NCBI GenBank assembly: GCA_022041995.1
Contig: CP074390.1
Location: forward strand, 930,001-994,000
Source of the DNA: Cupriavidus necator
GTDB taxonomy: Bacteria; Pseudomonadota; Gammaproteobacteria; Burkholderiales; Burkholderiaceae
Direction of reading: 5' to 3'
Length of the DNA stretch: 64,000 nt
Part shown: piece by piece, positions 41,366-51,013 of the stretch
How the letters are laid out: every line of letters starts with the position of its first letter
Position numbering within the stretch: the stretch's first letter is position 1
The notes under the pieces: generated by a model
Database searches by the model: none
What the model was told of the DNA's origin: nothing
The model's input: only the letters and a program-made list of their open reading frames with translations
Made by a program: the position numbers and the translations under genes

Positions 41366-42646
41366 ATGGCCACCCACCCACGCGCGCCGGAGCTAATTGC
41401 GCCCGGCGCCGCAATGACGCTGGCGTCCAGCACGTTCGCCTTCACTATCTGCTTTGCCGTCTGGATGCTGTTCGCCGTGCTGGGCATCCCGCTCAAGCAG
41501 GAACTCGGCCTCAACGATACGGAATTCGGCCTGCTGGCCGCCACGCCCGTGCTCAGCGGCTCGCTGATCCGCGTGCCGCTGGGCATCTGGACCGACCGCT
41601 ACGGCGGCCGCATCGTCTTCTTCGTACTGATGCTGGCCACCGTGATCCCGATCTGGCTGATCTCGTATGCGCACACGCTGTGGCAGCTGCTGGTGCTGGG
41701 GCTGTTCGTCGGGCTGGCGGGCGGCTCGTTCTCGGTCGGCACGCCGTACGTGGCACGCTGGTTCCCGCGCTCGCGCCAGGGGCTGGCGATGGGCATCTTC
41801 GGCGCCGGCAACTCGGGCGCGGCGCTGACCAAGTTCGTCGCGCCGGCGATGATCCTGGCCGCCGGCACCTGGACCGTGGTGCCGCGCGTGTATTCGGTGG
41901 CGATGCTAGTCACTGCCCTGTTGTTCTGGGTGTTCTCGCGCAGCAACCCCGCGCACCTGGTCAAGTCCAGCGTCGGCTGGCGCGAGCAGCTCGCCGTGAT
42001 GCGCGACCCGCGCGTGTGGCGCTACTCGCAGTACTACTCGGTGGTGTTCGGCGGCTATGTCGGCCTGTCGCTGTGGATGACCAAGTACTACATCGGCGAG
42101 TACGGCTTCGACATCAAGACCGCGGCCTTCCTGGCTGCCTGCTTCTCGCTGCCCGGGGGCGTGCTGCGCGCCATCGGCGGCTGGATCTCCGACCGCCACG
42201 GCGCGCACCGCACCACCTGGTGGGTGATGTGGGTGAGCTGGGTCGGCTTCTTCCTGCTGAGCTATCCGCAGACGGATTTCATCATCCAGACCACCAGCGG
42301 CCCGCAGGCGTTCCGCATTGCGCTGACGCCCACGGTATTCACCATCCTGCTGTTCGTAGTGGGCATCGCCTTCGCCATCGGCAAGGCCTCGGTGTTCAAG
42401 TTCATCTCCAATGACTTCACGCACAACATCGGCGCGGTCTCGGGCGTGGTGGGCCTGGCCGGCGGGCTGGGCGGCTTCGTGCTGCCGATCCTGTTCGGCG
42501 TACTGGCCGACCTGACCGGCGTGCGCAGCAGCTGCTTCATGCTGATGTACGGCACCGCGTGCGTGAGCCTGGTGTGGATGCACTACAGCCAGCGCGCCGA
42601 GCGCCGGCGCAAGGAACAAGCCGTCGGCCTCACGCAGCCGGCCTGA
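41366..42646 (+). CDS. narK1: nitrate/nitrite transporter NarK1 type (MFS)
   Basis: 426 residues, 12 membrane segments. The nitrate-signature regions are present: GNSGAALTKFVAPAM (first NS motif) and SGVVGLAGGLGGFVLPILFG (second). GIWTDRYGGRIVFF is the MFS loop 2-3. Shorter than NarK2, as usual for NarK1 proton-nitrate symporters. Start set at 41366 (MATHPRAPEL), 7 bases after AGGAG; ATG 41360 is too close to that site. It begins the narK1-narK2-narGHJI block and brings nitrate to the cytoplasmic active site of NarG. Confidence 0.87.
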   Translation: MATHPRAPELIAPGAAMTLASSTFAFTICFAVWMLFAVLGIPLKQELGLNDTEFGLLAATPVLSGSLIRVPLGIWTDRYGGRIVFFVLMLATVIPIWLISYAHTLWQLLVLGLFVGLAGGSFSVGTPYVARWFPRSRQGLAMGIFGAGNSGAALTKFVAPAMILAAGTWTVVPRVYSVAMLVTALLFWVFSRSNPAHLVKSSVGWREQLAVMRDPRVWRYSQYYSVVFGGYVGLSLWMTKYYIGEYGFDIKTAAFLAACFSLPGGVLRAIGGWISDRHGAHRTTWWVMWVSWVGFFLLSYPQTDFIIQTTSGPQAFRIALTPTVFTILLFVVGIAFAIGKASVFKFISNDFTHNIGAVSGVVGLAGGLGGFVLPILFGVLADLTGVRSSCFMLMYGTACVSLVWMHYSQRAERRRKEQAVGLTQPA

Positions 42647-42683
42647 CGCCACTCATCACGCAAGCAACCAAAGGCATACCATC

Positions 42684-44069
42684 ATGTCCTCTACCGTACT
42701 CACCCGCTGGGAGCCTGAGAACAAGGTCTTCTGGCAAAGCCACGGCGAACGCATCGCCTACCGCAACCTGTGGATCTCGATCCCGGCGCTGATGCTGGCC
42801 TTCGTGGTCTGGATGCTGTGGAGCGTGGTCGCGGTCAACCTGGACCGCGCCGGCTTCCAGTTCACCAAGAACCAGCTGTTCTGGCTGACCGCGCTGCCGG
42901 CGCTGTCCGGCGCCACGCTGCGCATCTTTTACTCCTTCCTGGTGCCGGTGTTCGGCGGGCGCCGCTTCACCGCGATCTCCACCGCGCTGCTGCTGATCCC
43001 GGCGCTGGGCATGGGCTTCGCGCTGCGCGATCCCGCAACCGGCTACCCGACGCTGCTGGTGCTGGCGCTGCTGTGCGGGCTGGGCGGGGCCAACTTCAGC
43101 TCGTCGATGGCCAATATCAGCTTCTTCTTCCCCAAGGCGAAGAAGGGGCTGGCCACCGGGCTGAATGCGGGCATCGGCAACCTGGGCGTGTCGGTGGTGC
43201 AGTTCGTCACGCCGCTGGTAGTGTCGTTGGCCATCTTCGGCGCGCTTGGCGGCGAGCCGCAGCAGTACCAGGCCAACGGCGCCACGCAGAACCTGTGGCT
43301 GCAGAACGCGGGCTTTGTCTGGGTGCCGTTCATCATCGTATCGGCGCTGGCGGCCTGGTTCGGCATGCATGACATCGCGGACGCCAAGGCCTCCTTTGCC
43401 GACCAGGCGGTGATCTTCAAGCGCAAGCACAACTGGCTGATGTGCTGGCTGTACGTGGGCACCTTCGGTTCGTTCATCGGCTTCTCGGCCGGGCTGGCAC
43501 TGCTGACCAAGTCGCAGTTCCCGGGCGTGAATCCCACGGCGTATGCGTTCCTGGGGCCGCTGGTGGGCGCGCTCACGCGCCCGGTGGGCGGCTGGATCTC
43601 GGACAAGCTCGGCGGCGCGCGCGTCACGCTGTGGACCTTCGCGGGCATGATCGCCGCGGTGTTCGCGGTGCTGGCAGCGCTGCCGCATGACGGCGCCGGC
43701 GGCAACTTCATGTACTTCCTGGCGGCGTTTGTCGCGTTGTTCGCGCTGACCGGCATCGGCAACGGCTCGACCTTCCGCATGATCCCGGTGATCTTCCTGA
43801 CCGAGCGCCAGCGCGCCGCCGCGGGCAAGGGTGACGCCGCACAGAAGCAGGCATTGCAGGACGCCGGCAAGGAATCGGCCGCCGTGCTGGGCTTCTCCGG
43901 CGCGATCGGCGCCTACGGCGGCTTCTTTATCCCCAAGAGCTTCGGCACCTCGCTGGAGCTGACCGGCGCCGCCGACGCCGCGCTGTATTGCTTTATCGCC
44001 TTCTACCTCAGCTGCATGCTGGTGACGTGGTGGTACTACGCGCGCCGCAACGCACCCATGCCCTGCTGA
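42684..44069 (+). CDS. narK2: nitrate/nitrite transporter NarK2 type (MFS)
   Basis: 461 residues. GLNAGIGNLGVSVVQFVTPL and SGAIGAYGGFFIPKSFG are the two nitrate-signature motifs. The long loop with ERQRAAAGKGDAAQKQALQD before the second motif is typical of the NarK2/NarU class. Probably a nitrate/nitrite antiporter, removing nitrite made in the cytoplasm to the periplasm where NirS works. Starts 37 bases after narK1. In some relatives the two are fused; here they are separate. Confidence 0.88.
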   Translation: MSSTVLTRWEPENKVFWQSHGERIAYRNLWISIPALMLAFVVWMLWSVVAVNLDRAGFQFTKNQLFWLTALPALSGATLRIFYSFLVPVFGGRRFTAISTALLLIPALGMGFALRDPATGYPTLLVLALLCGLGGANFSSSMANISFFFPKAKKGLATGLNAGIGNLGVSVVQFVTPLVVSLAIFGALGGEPQQYQANGATQNLWLQNAGFVWVPFIIVSALAAWFGMHDIADAKASFADQAVIFKRKHNWLMCWLYVGTFGSFIGFSAGLALLTKSQFPGVNPTAYAFLGPLVGALTRPVGGWISDKLGGARVTLWTFAGMIAAVFAVLAALPHDGAGGNFMYFLAAFVALFALTGIGNGSTFRMIPVIFLTERQRAAAGKGDAAQKQALQDAGKESAAVLGFSGAIGAYGGFFIPKSFGTSLELTGAADAALYCFIAFYLSCMLVTWWYYARRNAPMPC

Positions 44070-44091
44070 CCTGTCACCAGCGCCGCCGGCC

Positions 44092-44116
44092 GGGCTAGTT
44101 CTTCCGGACTAGTCCC
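44092..44116. promoter_or_regulatory. imperfect dyad upstream of narG
   Basis: GGGCTAGT and ACTAGTCCC face each other across TTCTTCCGG (44092-44116), 150 bases before the narG ATG and 23 after the narK2 stop. It may be a binding site or part of a hairpin ending the narK2 transcript. It does not match the NarL heptamer well. Confidence 0.35.
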
Positions 44117-44265
44117 GTGCCCGGCGCCTAGCCCGATCGCCATGCGGCGGCTGTTCCACCAGCGAATGGGCCGCCGCCCGCCTCCCCCATAAGCTGAGGG
44201 TGTCCCTGCAAAGCTCCTGAAATCATCGGAGCGCCCGCAGCAAAGCACTCGCGGAGAACAAAGCA

Positions 44266-47200
44266 ATGAGTCATTTCCTGGATCGACTGAAGTTCATGTC
44301 GCGCGTCAAGTCCACCTATGCGGATGGCCATGGCGCGGTGGTGAACGAAGACCGCAAGTGGGAAGACGGCTACCGCAGCCGCTGGCAGCACGACAAGATC
44401 GTGCGCTCGACCCACGGGGTGAACTGCACCGGCTCCTGCTCGTGGAAGGTCTACGTGAAGAACGGCCTGATCACGTGGGAGACCCAGCAGACCGACTATC
44501 CGCGCACGCGCCCGGACCTGCCCAACCATGAACCGCGCGGCTGCCCGCGCGGCGCCTCTTACAGCTGGTACGTCTACTCGGCGCAACGCGTCAAGTACCC
44601 GATGATCCGCGGCCGCCTGATGCAGATGTGGCGCGAGGCCCGCAAGACCATGGACCCCGTCGCCGCGTGGGAATCGATCAGCCAGGACCCGGTCAAGGCC
44701 GCGCGCTACAAGAGCGTGCGCGGCCAGGGCGGCTTCGTGCGTGCGGACTGGAACACGGCGACCGAGATGATCGCGGCGGCCAATGCCTTCACGGTGAAGA
44801 AATTCGGCCCGGACCGCGTGATCGGCTTCTCGCCGATTCCCGCCATGTCGATGGTGTCCTATGCCGCCGGCGCACGCTACCTGAGCCTGCTGGGCGGCGC
44901 CTGCCTGTCGTTCTACGACTGGTACTGCGACCTGCCCCCGGCCAGCCCGCAAGTGTGGGGCGAGCAGACCGATGTGCCCGAATCGGCCGACTGGTACAAC
45001 TCCACCTACCTGATGGTGTGGGGCTCGAACGTGCCGCAGACGCGCACGCCTGACGCGCACTTCTACACCGAAGTCCGCTACAAGGGCACCAAGACCGTGG
45101 CGGTCTCGTCCGACTACGGCGAGATGGTCAAGTTCGGCGACATCTGGCTGGCGCCCAAGCAAGGCACCGATGCCGCGCTGGCGATGGCCATGGGCCATGT
45201 GGTGCTGAAGGAATTCCACGCCAGCGGCAAGTCCGCGTACTTCCGCGACTACGTGAAGCAGTACACCGACATGCCGATGCTGGTGCTGCTGCGTGAGAAC
45301 CAGGGCACGCTGGTGCCCGACCACTTCCTGCGCGCGTCGCACCTGGCCAATAACCTCGGCGAAGCCAACCACCCCGAGTGGAAGACCCTGCAGATTGACG
45401 ACGCCAGCGGCGAGATCGTCGCGCCCAACGGCTCGATCGGCTTCCGCTGGGGCGAAGGCGCGCACAACGGCGGCGAGAAGGTGGGCCGCTGGAACCTGGA
45501 AATGAAGGACGGCGGCAGCGGCCGCGCGGTCGAGCCGCGCCTGTCGCTGCTCGGCAAGGAAGACGAGGTGGTGGAAGTCGGCTTCCCCTACTTCGGCGGC
45601 GAACACGATGAGCTGCTGCGCCGCCGCGTGCCGGCTCGCCGGCTGACGCTGGCTGACGGCAGCACCGCGCTGGTGGCCACCGTGTATGACCTGCAGATGG
45701 CCAACTACGGCGTGGATCAGGGACTCGGCGGCCCGAACGTTGCCGCTTCGTACGACGATGACGTGCCCTATACCCCCGCCTGGCAGGAAAAGCACACCTC
45801 CGTCCCGGCCCGGCTGGTGACGCAGGTAGCGCGCGAGTTCGCCGACAACGCCGACCGCACGCAAGGCAAGAGCATGGTCATCGTCGGTGCCGCGCTTAAC
45901 CACTGGTACCACAACGACATGATCTACCGCGGCATCATCAACCTGCTGATGATGTGCGGCTGCATCGGCAAGAGCGGCGGCGGCTGGGCCCACTACGTCG
46001 GCCAGGAGAAGCTGCGCCCGCAGTTCGGCTGGGCCCCGCTCGCCTTCGGGCTGGACTGGTCGCGCCCACCGCGCCAGATGAATGGCACTTCGTTCTTCTA
46101 CAACCACACCAGCCAGTGGCGCCACGAGAAGCTGGGCGTCGACGAGATCCTGTCGCCGACCGCCGACCGCAAGCGCTATGACGGCCTGTCGCTGCTGGAC
46201 CTGAACGCCAGGTCCGAGCGCATGGGCTGGCTGCCGTCGGCGCCGCAGCTCGGCGCCAACCCGCTGGATGTGGTCGATGCGGCCGAACGCGCCGGCAAGG
46301 ACCCGGTAGCCTACACCGTCGACCAACTGAAGTCGGGCGCGCTGCAGTTCGCCTGCGACGACCCGGACAATCCCGCAAATTTCCCGCGCAATATGTTCGT
46401 GTGGCGCTCCAACATCCTGGGCAGCTCGGGCAAGGGGCATGAGTACTTCCTGAAGTATCTGCTCGGCACGCAGAACGCCGTATTCGGCGACGAGAACGAT
46501 GCGATCACGCCGAGCGAAGTCAACGTGCGCCCGGCCGCCGAAGGCAAGCTGGACCTGCTGACAGTGCTGGACTTCCGCATGAGCACCACCTGCCTGTATG
46601 GCGACATCGTGCTGCCTACGGCGACCTGGTACGAGAAGGACGACCTCAACACGTCTGACATGCACCCGTTCATCCACCCGCTGTCCGAAGCCGTGCAGCC
46701 GCTGTGGGAAAGCAAGACCGACTGGGAAATCTACAAGGCCATCGCAAAGAAGTTCAGCGAGATCGCCGGCCCCTACCTCGGCACGCGCAAGGACCTGGTG
46801 TGCACGCCGCTGCTGCACGACACCCCGGGCGAGCTCGGCCAGCCGTTCGAACCGAAGGACTGGAAGGCCGGCGAATGCGACCTGATCCCCGGCAAGACCG
46901 CGCCGTCGATGACGGTGGTGGAGCGCAACTACGCGGACATCTACAAGAAATTCACCTCGATCGGGCCGCTGCTGGACAAGCTCGGCAATGGCGGCAAGGG
47001 CATCAACTGGGACACCCGGCATGAAGTGAAGGAGATCGGCCACCTCAGCCACACCGTGCAGGAACCCGGTGTGAGCCAGGGCCGCCCGAAGCTTGAGACC
47101 GCCATCGACGCCGCCGAGATGATCCTGACCTTCGCGCCCGAGACCAACGGCCACGTTGCCGTCAAGGCGTGGGAAGCGCTGTCGAAAATCACCGGCCGCG

Positions 47201-48003
47201 ACCACACCCACCTTGCCGAGGGCCGCGAGCACGACAAGATCCGCTTCCGCGACGTGCAGGCGCAGCCGCGCAAGATCATCTCCGCGCCGACGTGGTCGGG
47301 ACTGGAATCGGAAGAGGTCAGCTACAACGCCGGCTACACCAATGTGCATGAGCTGATCCCCTGGCGCACGCTGACCGGCCGCCAGCAGTTCTGGCAGGAC
47401 CACCGCTGGATGCTGGACTTCGGCGAAGGCGCGTGCGTGTACAAGCCGGCCATCGACACCAAGACCGTGGCGCCGATGCTGGGCAAGAAGCCCAACGGCA
47501 ACCCGGAGCTGGTGCTGAACTGGATCACGCCGCACCAGAAGTGGGGCATCCACTCCACCTACTCGGACAACCTGCGCATGCCGACGCTGTCGCGCGGCGG
47601 CCCGCACGTGTGGATCTCGGAGACCGAGGCCCGCTCCAACGGTATCCGCGACAACGACTGGGTCGAGGTCTTCAACGTCAACGGCACGCTGACCGCGCGC
47701 GTGGTCGTGTCGCAGCGCGTGCCCAAGGGCATGTGCCTGATGTACCACGCCCAGGAAAAGATCGTGAACGTTCCCGGCGCCGAGACCAGCGGCATGCGCG
47801 GCGGCATCCATAACTCGGTCACGCGCGCCGTGACCAAGCCCACCCACATGATCGGCGGCTACGCGCAGCTGGCCTACGGCTTCAACTACTACGGCACCGT
47901 GGGCAGCAACCGCGACGAGTTCGTGATCCTGCGCAAGATGAAGAAGGTCGACTGGCTGGAAGGGCCGCTCGTGGAAACGAACAAGGAAGGAGCCTCGCAA
48001 TGA
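44266..48003 (+). CDS. narG: respiratory nitrate reductase alpha subunit
   Basis: 1245 residues, nearly the length of E. coli NarG (1247). The N-terminal FS0 [4Fe-4S] ligands are H50, C54 and C58 in HGVNCTGSC and C93 in RGCPRG. The Asp ligand to Mo is in the ADWYNST segment near residue 223, followed by WGSNVPQTRTPDAHF. There is no twin-arginine leader, so it faces the cytoplasm as in other NarGHI. It reduces nitrate to nitrite at a bis-MGD cofactor. GGAG precedes the ATG. The end overlaps narH (ATGA). Confidence 0.96.
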   Translation: MSHFLDRLKFMSRVKSTYADGHGAVVNEDRKWEDGYRSRWQHDKIVRSTHGVNCTGSCSWKVYVKNGLITWETQQTDYPRTRPDLPNHEPRGCPRGASYSWYVYSAQRVKYPMIRGRLMQMWREARKTMDPVAAWESISQDPVKAARYKSVRGQGGFVRADWNTATEMIAAANAFTVKKFGPDRVIGFSPIPAMSMVSYAAGARYLSLLGGACLSFYDWYCDLPPASPQVWGEQTDVPESADWYNSTYLMVWGSNVPQTRTPDAHFYTEVRYKGTKTVAVSSDYGEMVKFGDIWLAPKQGTDAALAMAMGHVVLKEFHASGKSAYFRDYVKQYTDMPMLVLLRENQGTLVPDHFLRASHLANNLGEANHPEWKTLQIDDASGEIVAPNGSIGFRWGEGAHNGGEKVGRWNLEMKDGGSGRAVEPRLSLLGKEDEVVEVGFPYFGGEHDELLRRRVPARRLTLADGSTALVATVYDLQMANYGVDQGLGGPNVAASYDDDVPYTPAWQEKHTSVPARLVTQVAREFADNADRTQGKSMVIVGAALNHWYHNDMIYRGIINLLMMCGCIGKSGGGWAHYVGQEKLRPQFGWAPLAFGLDWSRPPRQMNGTSFFYNHTSQWRHEKLGVDEILSPTADRKRYDGLSLLDLNARSERMGWLPSAPQLGANPLDVVDAAERAGKDPVAYTVDQLKSGALQFACDDPDNPANFPRNMFVWRSNILGSSGKGHEYFLKYLLGTQNAVFGDENDAITPSEVNVRPAAEGKLDLLTVLDFRMSTTCLYGDIVLPTATWYEKDDLNTSDMHPFIHPLSEAVQPLWESKTDWEIYKAIAKKFSEIAGPYLGTRKDLVCTPLLHDTPGELGQPFEPKDWKAGECDLIPGKTAPSMTVVERNYADIYKKFTSIGPLLDKLGNGGKGINWDTRHEVKEIGHLSHTVQEPGVSQGRPKLETAIDAAEMILTFAPETNGHVAVKAWEALSKITGRDHTHLAEGREHDKIRFRDVQAQPRKIISAPTWSGLESEEVSYNAGYTNVHELIPWRTLTGRQQFWQDHRWMLDFGEGACVYKPAIDTKTVAPMLGKKPNGNPELVLNWITPHQKWGIHSTYSDNLRMPTLSRGGPHVWISETEARSNGIRDNDWVEVFNVNGTLTARVVVSQRVPKGMCLMYHAQEKIVNVPGAETSGMRGGIHNSVTRAVTKPTHMIGGYAQLAYGFNYYGTVGSNRDEFVILRKMKKVDWLEGPLVETNKEGASQ

Positions 48004-49550
48004 AGATCCGTGCCCAGGTGGCCATGGTGCTGAACCTCGACAAGTGCATCGGCTGCCATACCTGCTCCGTGACCTGCAAGAACGTCTGGACCAGCCGCGA
48101 CGGCGTCGAGTACGCCTGGTTCAACAACGTCGAGACCAAGCCCGGCATCGGCTACCCGAAGGAATGGGAGAACCAGGACAAGTGGCAAGGCGGCTGGAAG
48201 CGCAACGCCGACGGCACGCTCGAGCCGCGCCAGGGCGGCAAGCTGAAGATCCTGGCGAACCTGTTCGCCAACCCCAACCTGCCGCAGATCGACGAGTACT
48301 ACGAGCCCTTCACCTACGACTACGAGCACCTGCAGAAGGCGCCGCTGGTGCAGACGCCGCCGACCGCGCGCCCGGTCTCCGTGCTGACCGGCCGCAAGAT
48401 GGAAAAGATCGAGTGGGGCCCGAACTGGGAAGACGATCTCGGCGGCGAGTTCAGCTCGCGCGGCCGCGACAAGCTCTTCGACGACGTGCAAAAGGAGATG
48501 TACTCGACCTTCGAGAACACCTTCATGATGTACCTGCCGCGCCTGTGCGAGCACTGCCTGAACCCCGCCTGCGTGGCCTCGTGCCCGTCGGGATCGATCT
48601 ACAAGCGCGAGGACGACGGCATCGTGCTGGTCGACCAGGACAAGTGCCGCGGCTGGCGCATGTGCATCTCGGGCTGCCCGTACAAGAAAATCTACTTCAA
48701 CTGGCAGAGCGGCAAGGCCGAGAAATGCCTGTTCTGCTATCCGCGCATCGAGGCCGGCCAGCCCACGGTCTGCTCCGAGACCTGCGTCGGCCGCATCCGC
48801 TACCTGGGCGTGATGCTGTACGACGCCGACCGCATCGAGCAGGCGGCATCGGTGGCCGATGAGCGCGACCTGTACCAGTCGCAGCTCGACGTCTTCCTCG
48901 ATCCGCATGACCCGGCGGTGCAGGCCGAGGCGCTGCGCCAGGGCATTCCGCAAAGCTGGCTGGATGCCGCGCGCAAGTCGCCGGTCTACAAGATGGCGTG
49001 CGAGTGGAAGGTCGCCTTCCCGCTGCACCCGGAGTACCGCACCCTGCCGATGGTCTGGTATATCCCGCCGCTGTCGCCGATCCAGTCGGCGGCCGAGGCC
49101 GGCCACATGGGCCTGAACGGCGTGATCCCGGACGTGAAGAGCCTGCGCATCCCGGTCAAGTACCTGGCCAACCTGCTGACGGCGGGCGACGTGATGCCGG
49201 TGCTGTCCGCGCTGGACCGCATGCTGGCGATGCGCGCGTACAAGCGCTCGCAGGTGGTGGACGGCGTGCAGGACCTGGGCGTGCTGCAGCAGGTGGGCCT
49301 GACGCCCGAGCAGGTCGAAGACATGTACCAGACCATGGCCATCGCCAACTACGAGGACCGCTTCGTGATCCCGTCCTCGCACAAGGAAATGGTCGAGGAC
49401 AGCTTCAACGACAAGGCCAGCTGCGGCTTCACCTTTGGCAACGGCTGCTCGGGCGGCACTTCGGACGGCGCGCTGTTCGGCAAGAAGCCGCAGGGCAGCG
49501 TCCACTTTGTCGACATGCCCAAGTCGCGCAAGAACGCAGTGATGAGCTGA
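48000..49550 (+). CDS. narH: respiratory nitrate reductase beta subunit, iron-sulfur
   Basis: 516 residues. Four Cys clusters are seen: CIGCHTCSVTCKNVW near residue 16, CEHCLNPACVASCPSG, CRGWRMCISGCPYKK and CLFCYPRIEAGQPTVCSETC. The Trp in CRGWRMC marks the [3Fe-4S] site of NarH. The protein passes electrons from NarI hemes to NarG. A Cys-containing C-terminus (SCGFTFGNGCSGG) is typical. Its ATG overlaps the narG stop by four bases. Confidence 0.96.
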   Translation: MKIRAQVAMVLNLDKCIGCHTCSVTCKNVWTSRDGVEYAWFNNVETKPGIGYPKEWENQDKWQGGWKRNADGTLEPRQGGKLKILANLFANPNLPQIDEYYEPFTYDYEHLQKAPLVQTPPTARPVSVLTGRKMEKIEWGPNWEDDLGGEFSSRGRDKLFDDVQKEMYSTFENTFMMYLPRLCEHCLNPACVASCPSGSIYKREDDGIVLVDQDKCRGWRMCISGCPYKKIYFNWQSGKAEKCLFCYPRIEAGQPTVCSETCVGRIRYLGVMLYDADRIEQAASVADERDLYQSQLDVFLDPHDPAVQAEALRQGIPQSWLDAARKSPVYKMACEWKVAFPLHPEYRTLPMVWYIPPLSPIQSAAEAGHMGLNGVIPDVKSLRIPVKYLANLLTAGDVMPVLSALDRMLAMRAYKRSQVVDGVQDLGVLQQVGLTPEQVEDMYQTMAIANYEDRFVIPSSHKEMVEDSFNDKASCGFTFGNGCSGGTSDGALFGKKPQGSVHFVDMPKSRKNAVMS

Positions 49551-49581
49551 GCCCGCATCCAAGAACCGCCCGGAGAAGACC

Positions 49582-50256
49582 ATGCCCCTCTATCCCATCC
49601 TCAGCGCCCTGCTCGGCTACCCCGAGCAGGATCTGCTGGACGCCCTGCCCGAGATCGGCGCCGCGTTGGCCGAATGGCCGCAGGCGCGCGCGCTGCTCGC
49701 GCCCGTCACCGGCCTGCTGCGCGGCGAAGCGCTGATCGCACTGCAGGAGAACTACGTCGCCACCTTTGACCGCAACCCGGCGCACTCGCTGCACCTGTTC
49801 GAGCACGTGCACGGCGAAAGCCGCGACCGCGGCCAGGCCATGGTCGACCTGATCGACGAGTACCGGCGCGAAGGCTTTGAACCCGCGGCGTCCGAGCTGC
49901 CCGACTACGTGCCGCTGTTCCTGGAGTTCCTCGGCGCGCTGGTGGCCGACGGCAAGGAAGCGCGCGCCGAACAGCTGCTGAGTGAGGCGATCCACGTGCT
50001 GGCCGCCATCGGCGAGCGCCTGGCGCGCAATCAAAGCCCGTACGCCGGCGTGTTCGCGGTGCTGCGCACGCTCACCGACGTGCAGCCGCAACCGCAGCAG
50101 GAGCCGCCGGTGCGCGACATGGACGAGGCACTGGAGACCTTCGGCCCCGGCGCCGACGGCGTGGAACCCTTGCTCGCGCCGCAGGCCGGGCCGCAGGCGG
50201 TGCGGTTCTATCCGCGCGATCAGCGTGTCAAGGCGACAGCGCAGGCTGCCTGCTGA
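49582..50256 (+). CDS. narJ: nitrate reductase assembly chaperone
   Basis: 224 residues, TorD/NarJ family. YPILSALLGYPEQDLLDAL at the N-terminus and SLHLFEHVHGESRDRGQAMV DL are family motifs, and ELPDYVPLFLEFLG is the most conserved one. It binds the NarG N-terminus until the cofactors are inserted and the complex docks on NarI. It is not part of the mature enzyme. The C-terminal 50 residues are variable and acidic. Starts 31 bases after narH. Confidence 0.93.
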   Translation: MPLYPILSALLGYPEQDLLDALPEIGAALAEWPQARALLAPVTGLLRGEALIALQENYVATFDRNPAHSLHLFEHVHGESRDRGQAMVDLIDEYRREGFEPAASELPDYVPLFLEFLGALVADGKEARAEQLLSEAIHVLAAIGERLARNQSPYAGVFAVLRTLTDVQPQPQQEPPVRDMDEALETFGPGADGVEPLLAPQAGPQAVRFYPRDQRVKATAQAAC

Positions 50257-50302
50257 CGGCACGGCGATGCAAACCGAACACCAGACAATGGGCTAACACA
50301 CC

Positions 50303-50986
50303 ATGGCAACGTTCCACCAATTCCTCTACGGCATCTACCCGTACATCGCTGCCGCCATCTTCCTGCTCGGCAGCCTTGCGCGCTTCGAGCGCGAGCAATA
50401 CACCTGGAAGACCGACAGCTCGCAGGTGCTGTACCGCGGCAACCTGCGCACCGGCAACATCCTGTTCCACGTCGGCATCCTGGGCCTGTTCTTCGGCCAC
50501 CTGGCCGGCCTGCTGACGCCGGTGGCGGTGTGGGATGCGCTGGGCGTCTCGCACGGCTTCAAGCAGGCCGTGGCGATGGCCGCCGGCGGCGTGATGGGCA
50601 CCATGTGCCTGGCCGGGCTGCTGATCCTGCTGCACCGCCGCCTGACCAATGCCCGCGTGTCGGCGGTGACCCGCACCGGCGACAAGGTGCTGCTGCTGTG
50701 GCTGCTGGTGACGCTGCTGCTGGGCCTGTCCACCATCTTCGAATCCGCCAGCCACATGGACGGCCACATGATGGTGCAGCTGATGACCTGGGCGCAGCAC
50801 ATCGTCACGCTGCGCGGCGACGCCGCCAGCTATGTCGCGGATGCGCCGCTGCTGTTCAAGGCGCACCTGTTCATGGGCATCACGCTGTTCGCGATCTTTC
50901 CGTTCACGCGGCTGGTGCACGTGTGGAGCGGCTTTGCCTCGGTCGGCTACCTCGGCCGTGCCTGGCAACTGGTGCGTAGCCGCTGA
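50303..50986 (+). CDS. narI: nitrate reductase gamma subunit, cytochrome b
   Basis: 227 residues, five membrane segments. The heme ligands fall in LFHVGILGLFFGHLAGLL (His about 55 and 65) and in LFKAHLFMGITLF plus FTRLVHVWS near residues 190 and 206. It oxidises quinol on the periplasmic side and sends electrons through two b hemes to NarH. Length equals E. coli NarI (225). Confidence 0.95.
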   Translation: MATFHQFLYGIYPYIAAAIFLLGSLARFEREQYTWKTDSSQVLYRGNLRTGNILFHVGILGLFFGHLAGLLTPVAVWDALGVSHGFKQAVAMAAGGVMGTMCLAGLLILLHRRLTNARVSAVTRTGDKVLLLWLLVTLLLGLSTIFESASHMDGHMMVQLMTWAQHIVTLRGDAASYVADAPLLFKAHLFMGITLFAIFPFTRLVHVWSGFASVGYLGRAWQLVRSR

Positions 50987-51013
50987 GCGCCGCAACCCGA
51001 CAAGGAGAACAGC

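Noticed and set aside
44128..48000. Minus-strand open frame of 1290 codons opposite narG
   Set aside because: It is the GC-rich shadow of narG; its translation is His/Val/Ala/Arg-rich without domains, and narG itself is unmistakable.
47889..49583. Minus-strand open frame of 564 codons opposite narH
   Set aside because: Same cause: antisense shadow of a conserved gene in high-GC DNA.
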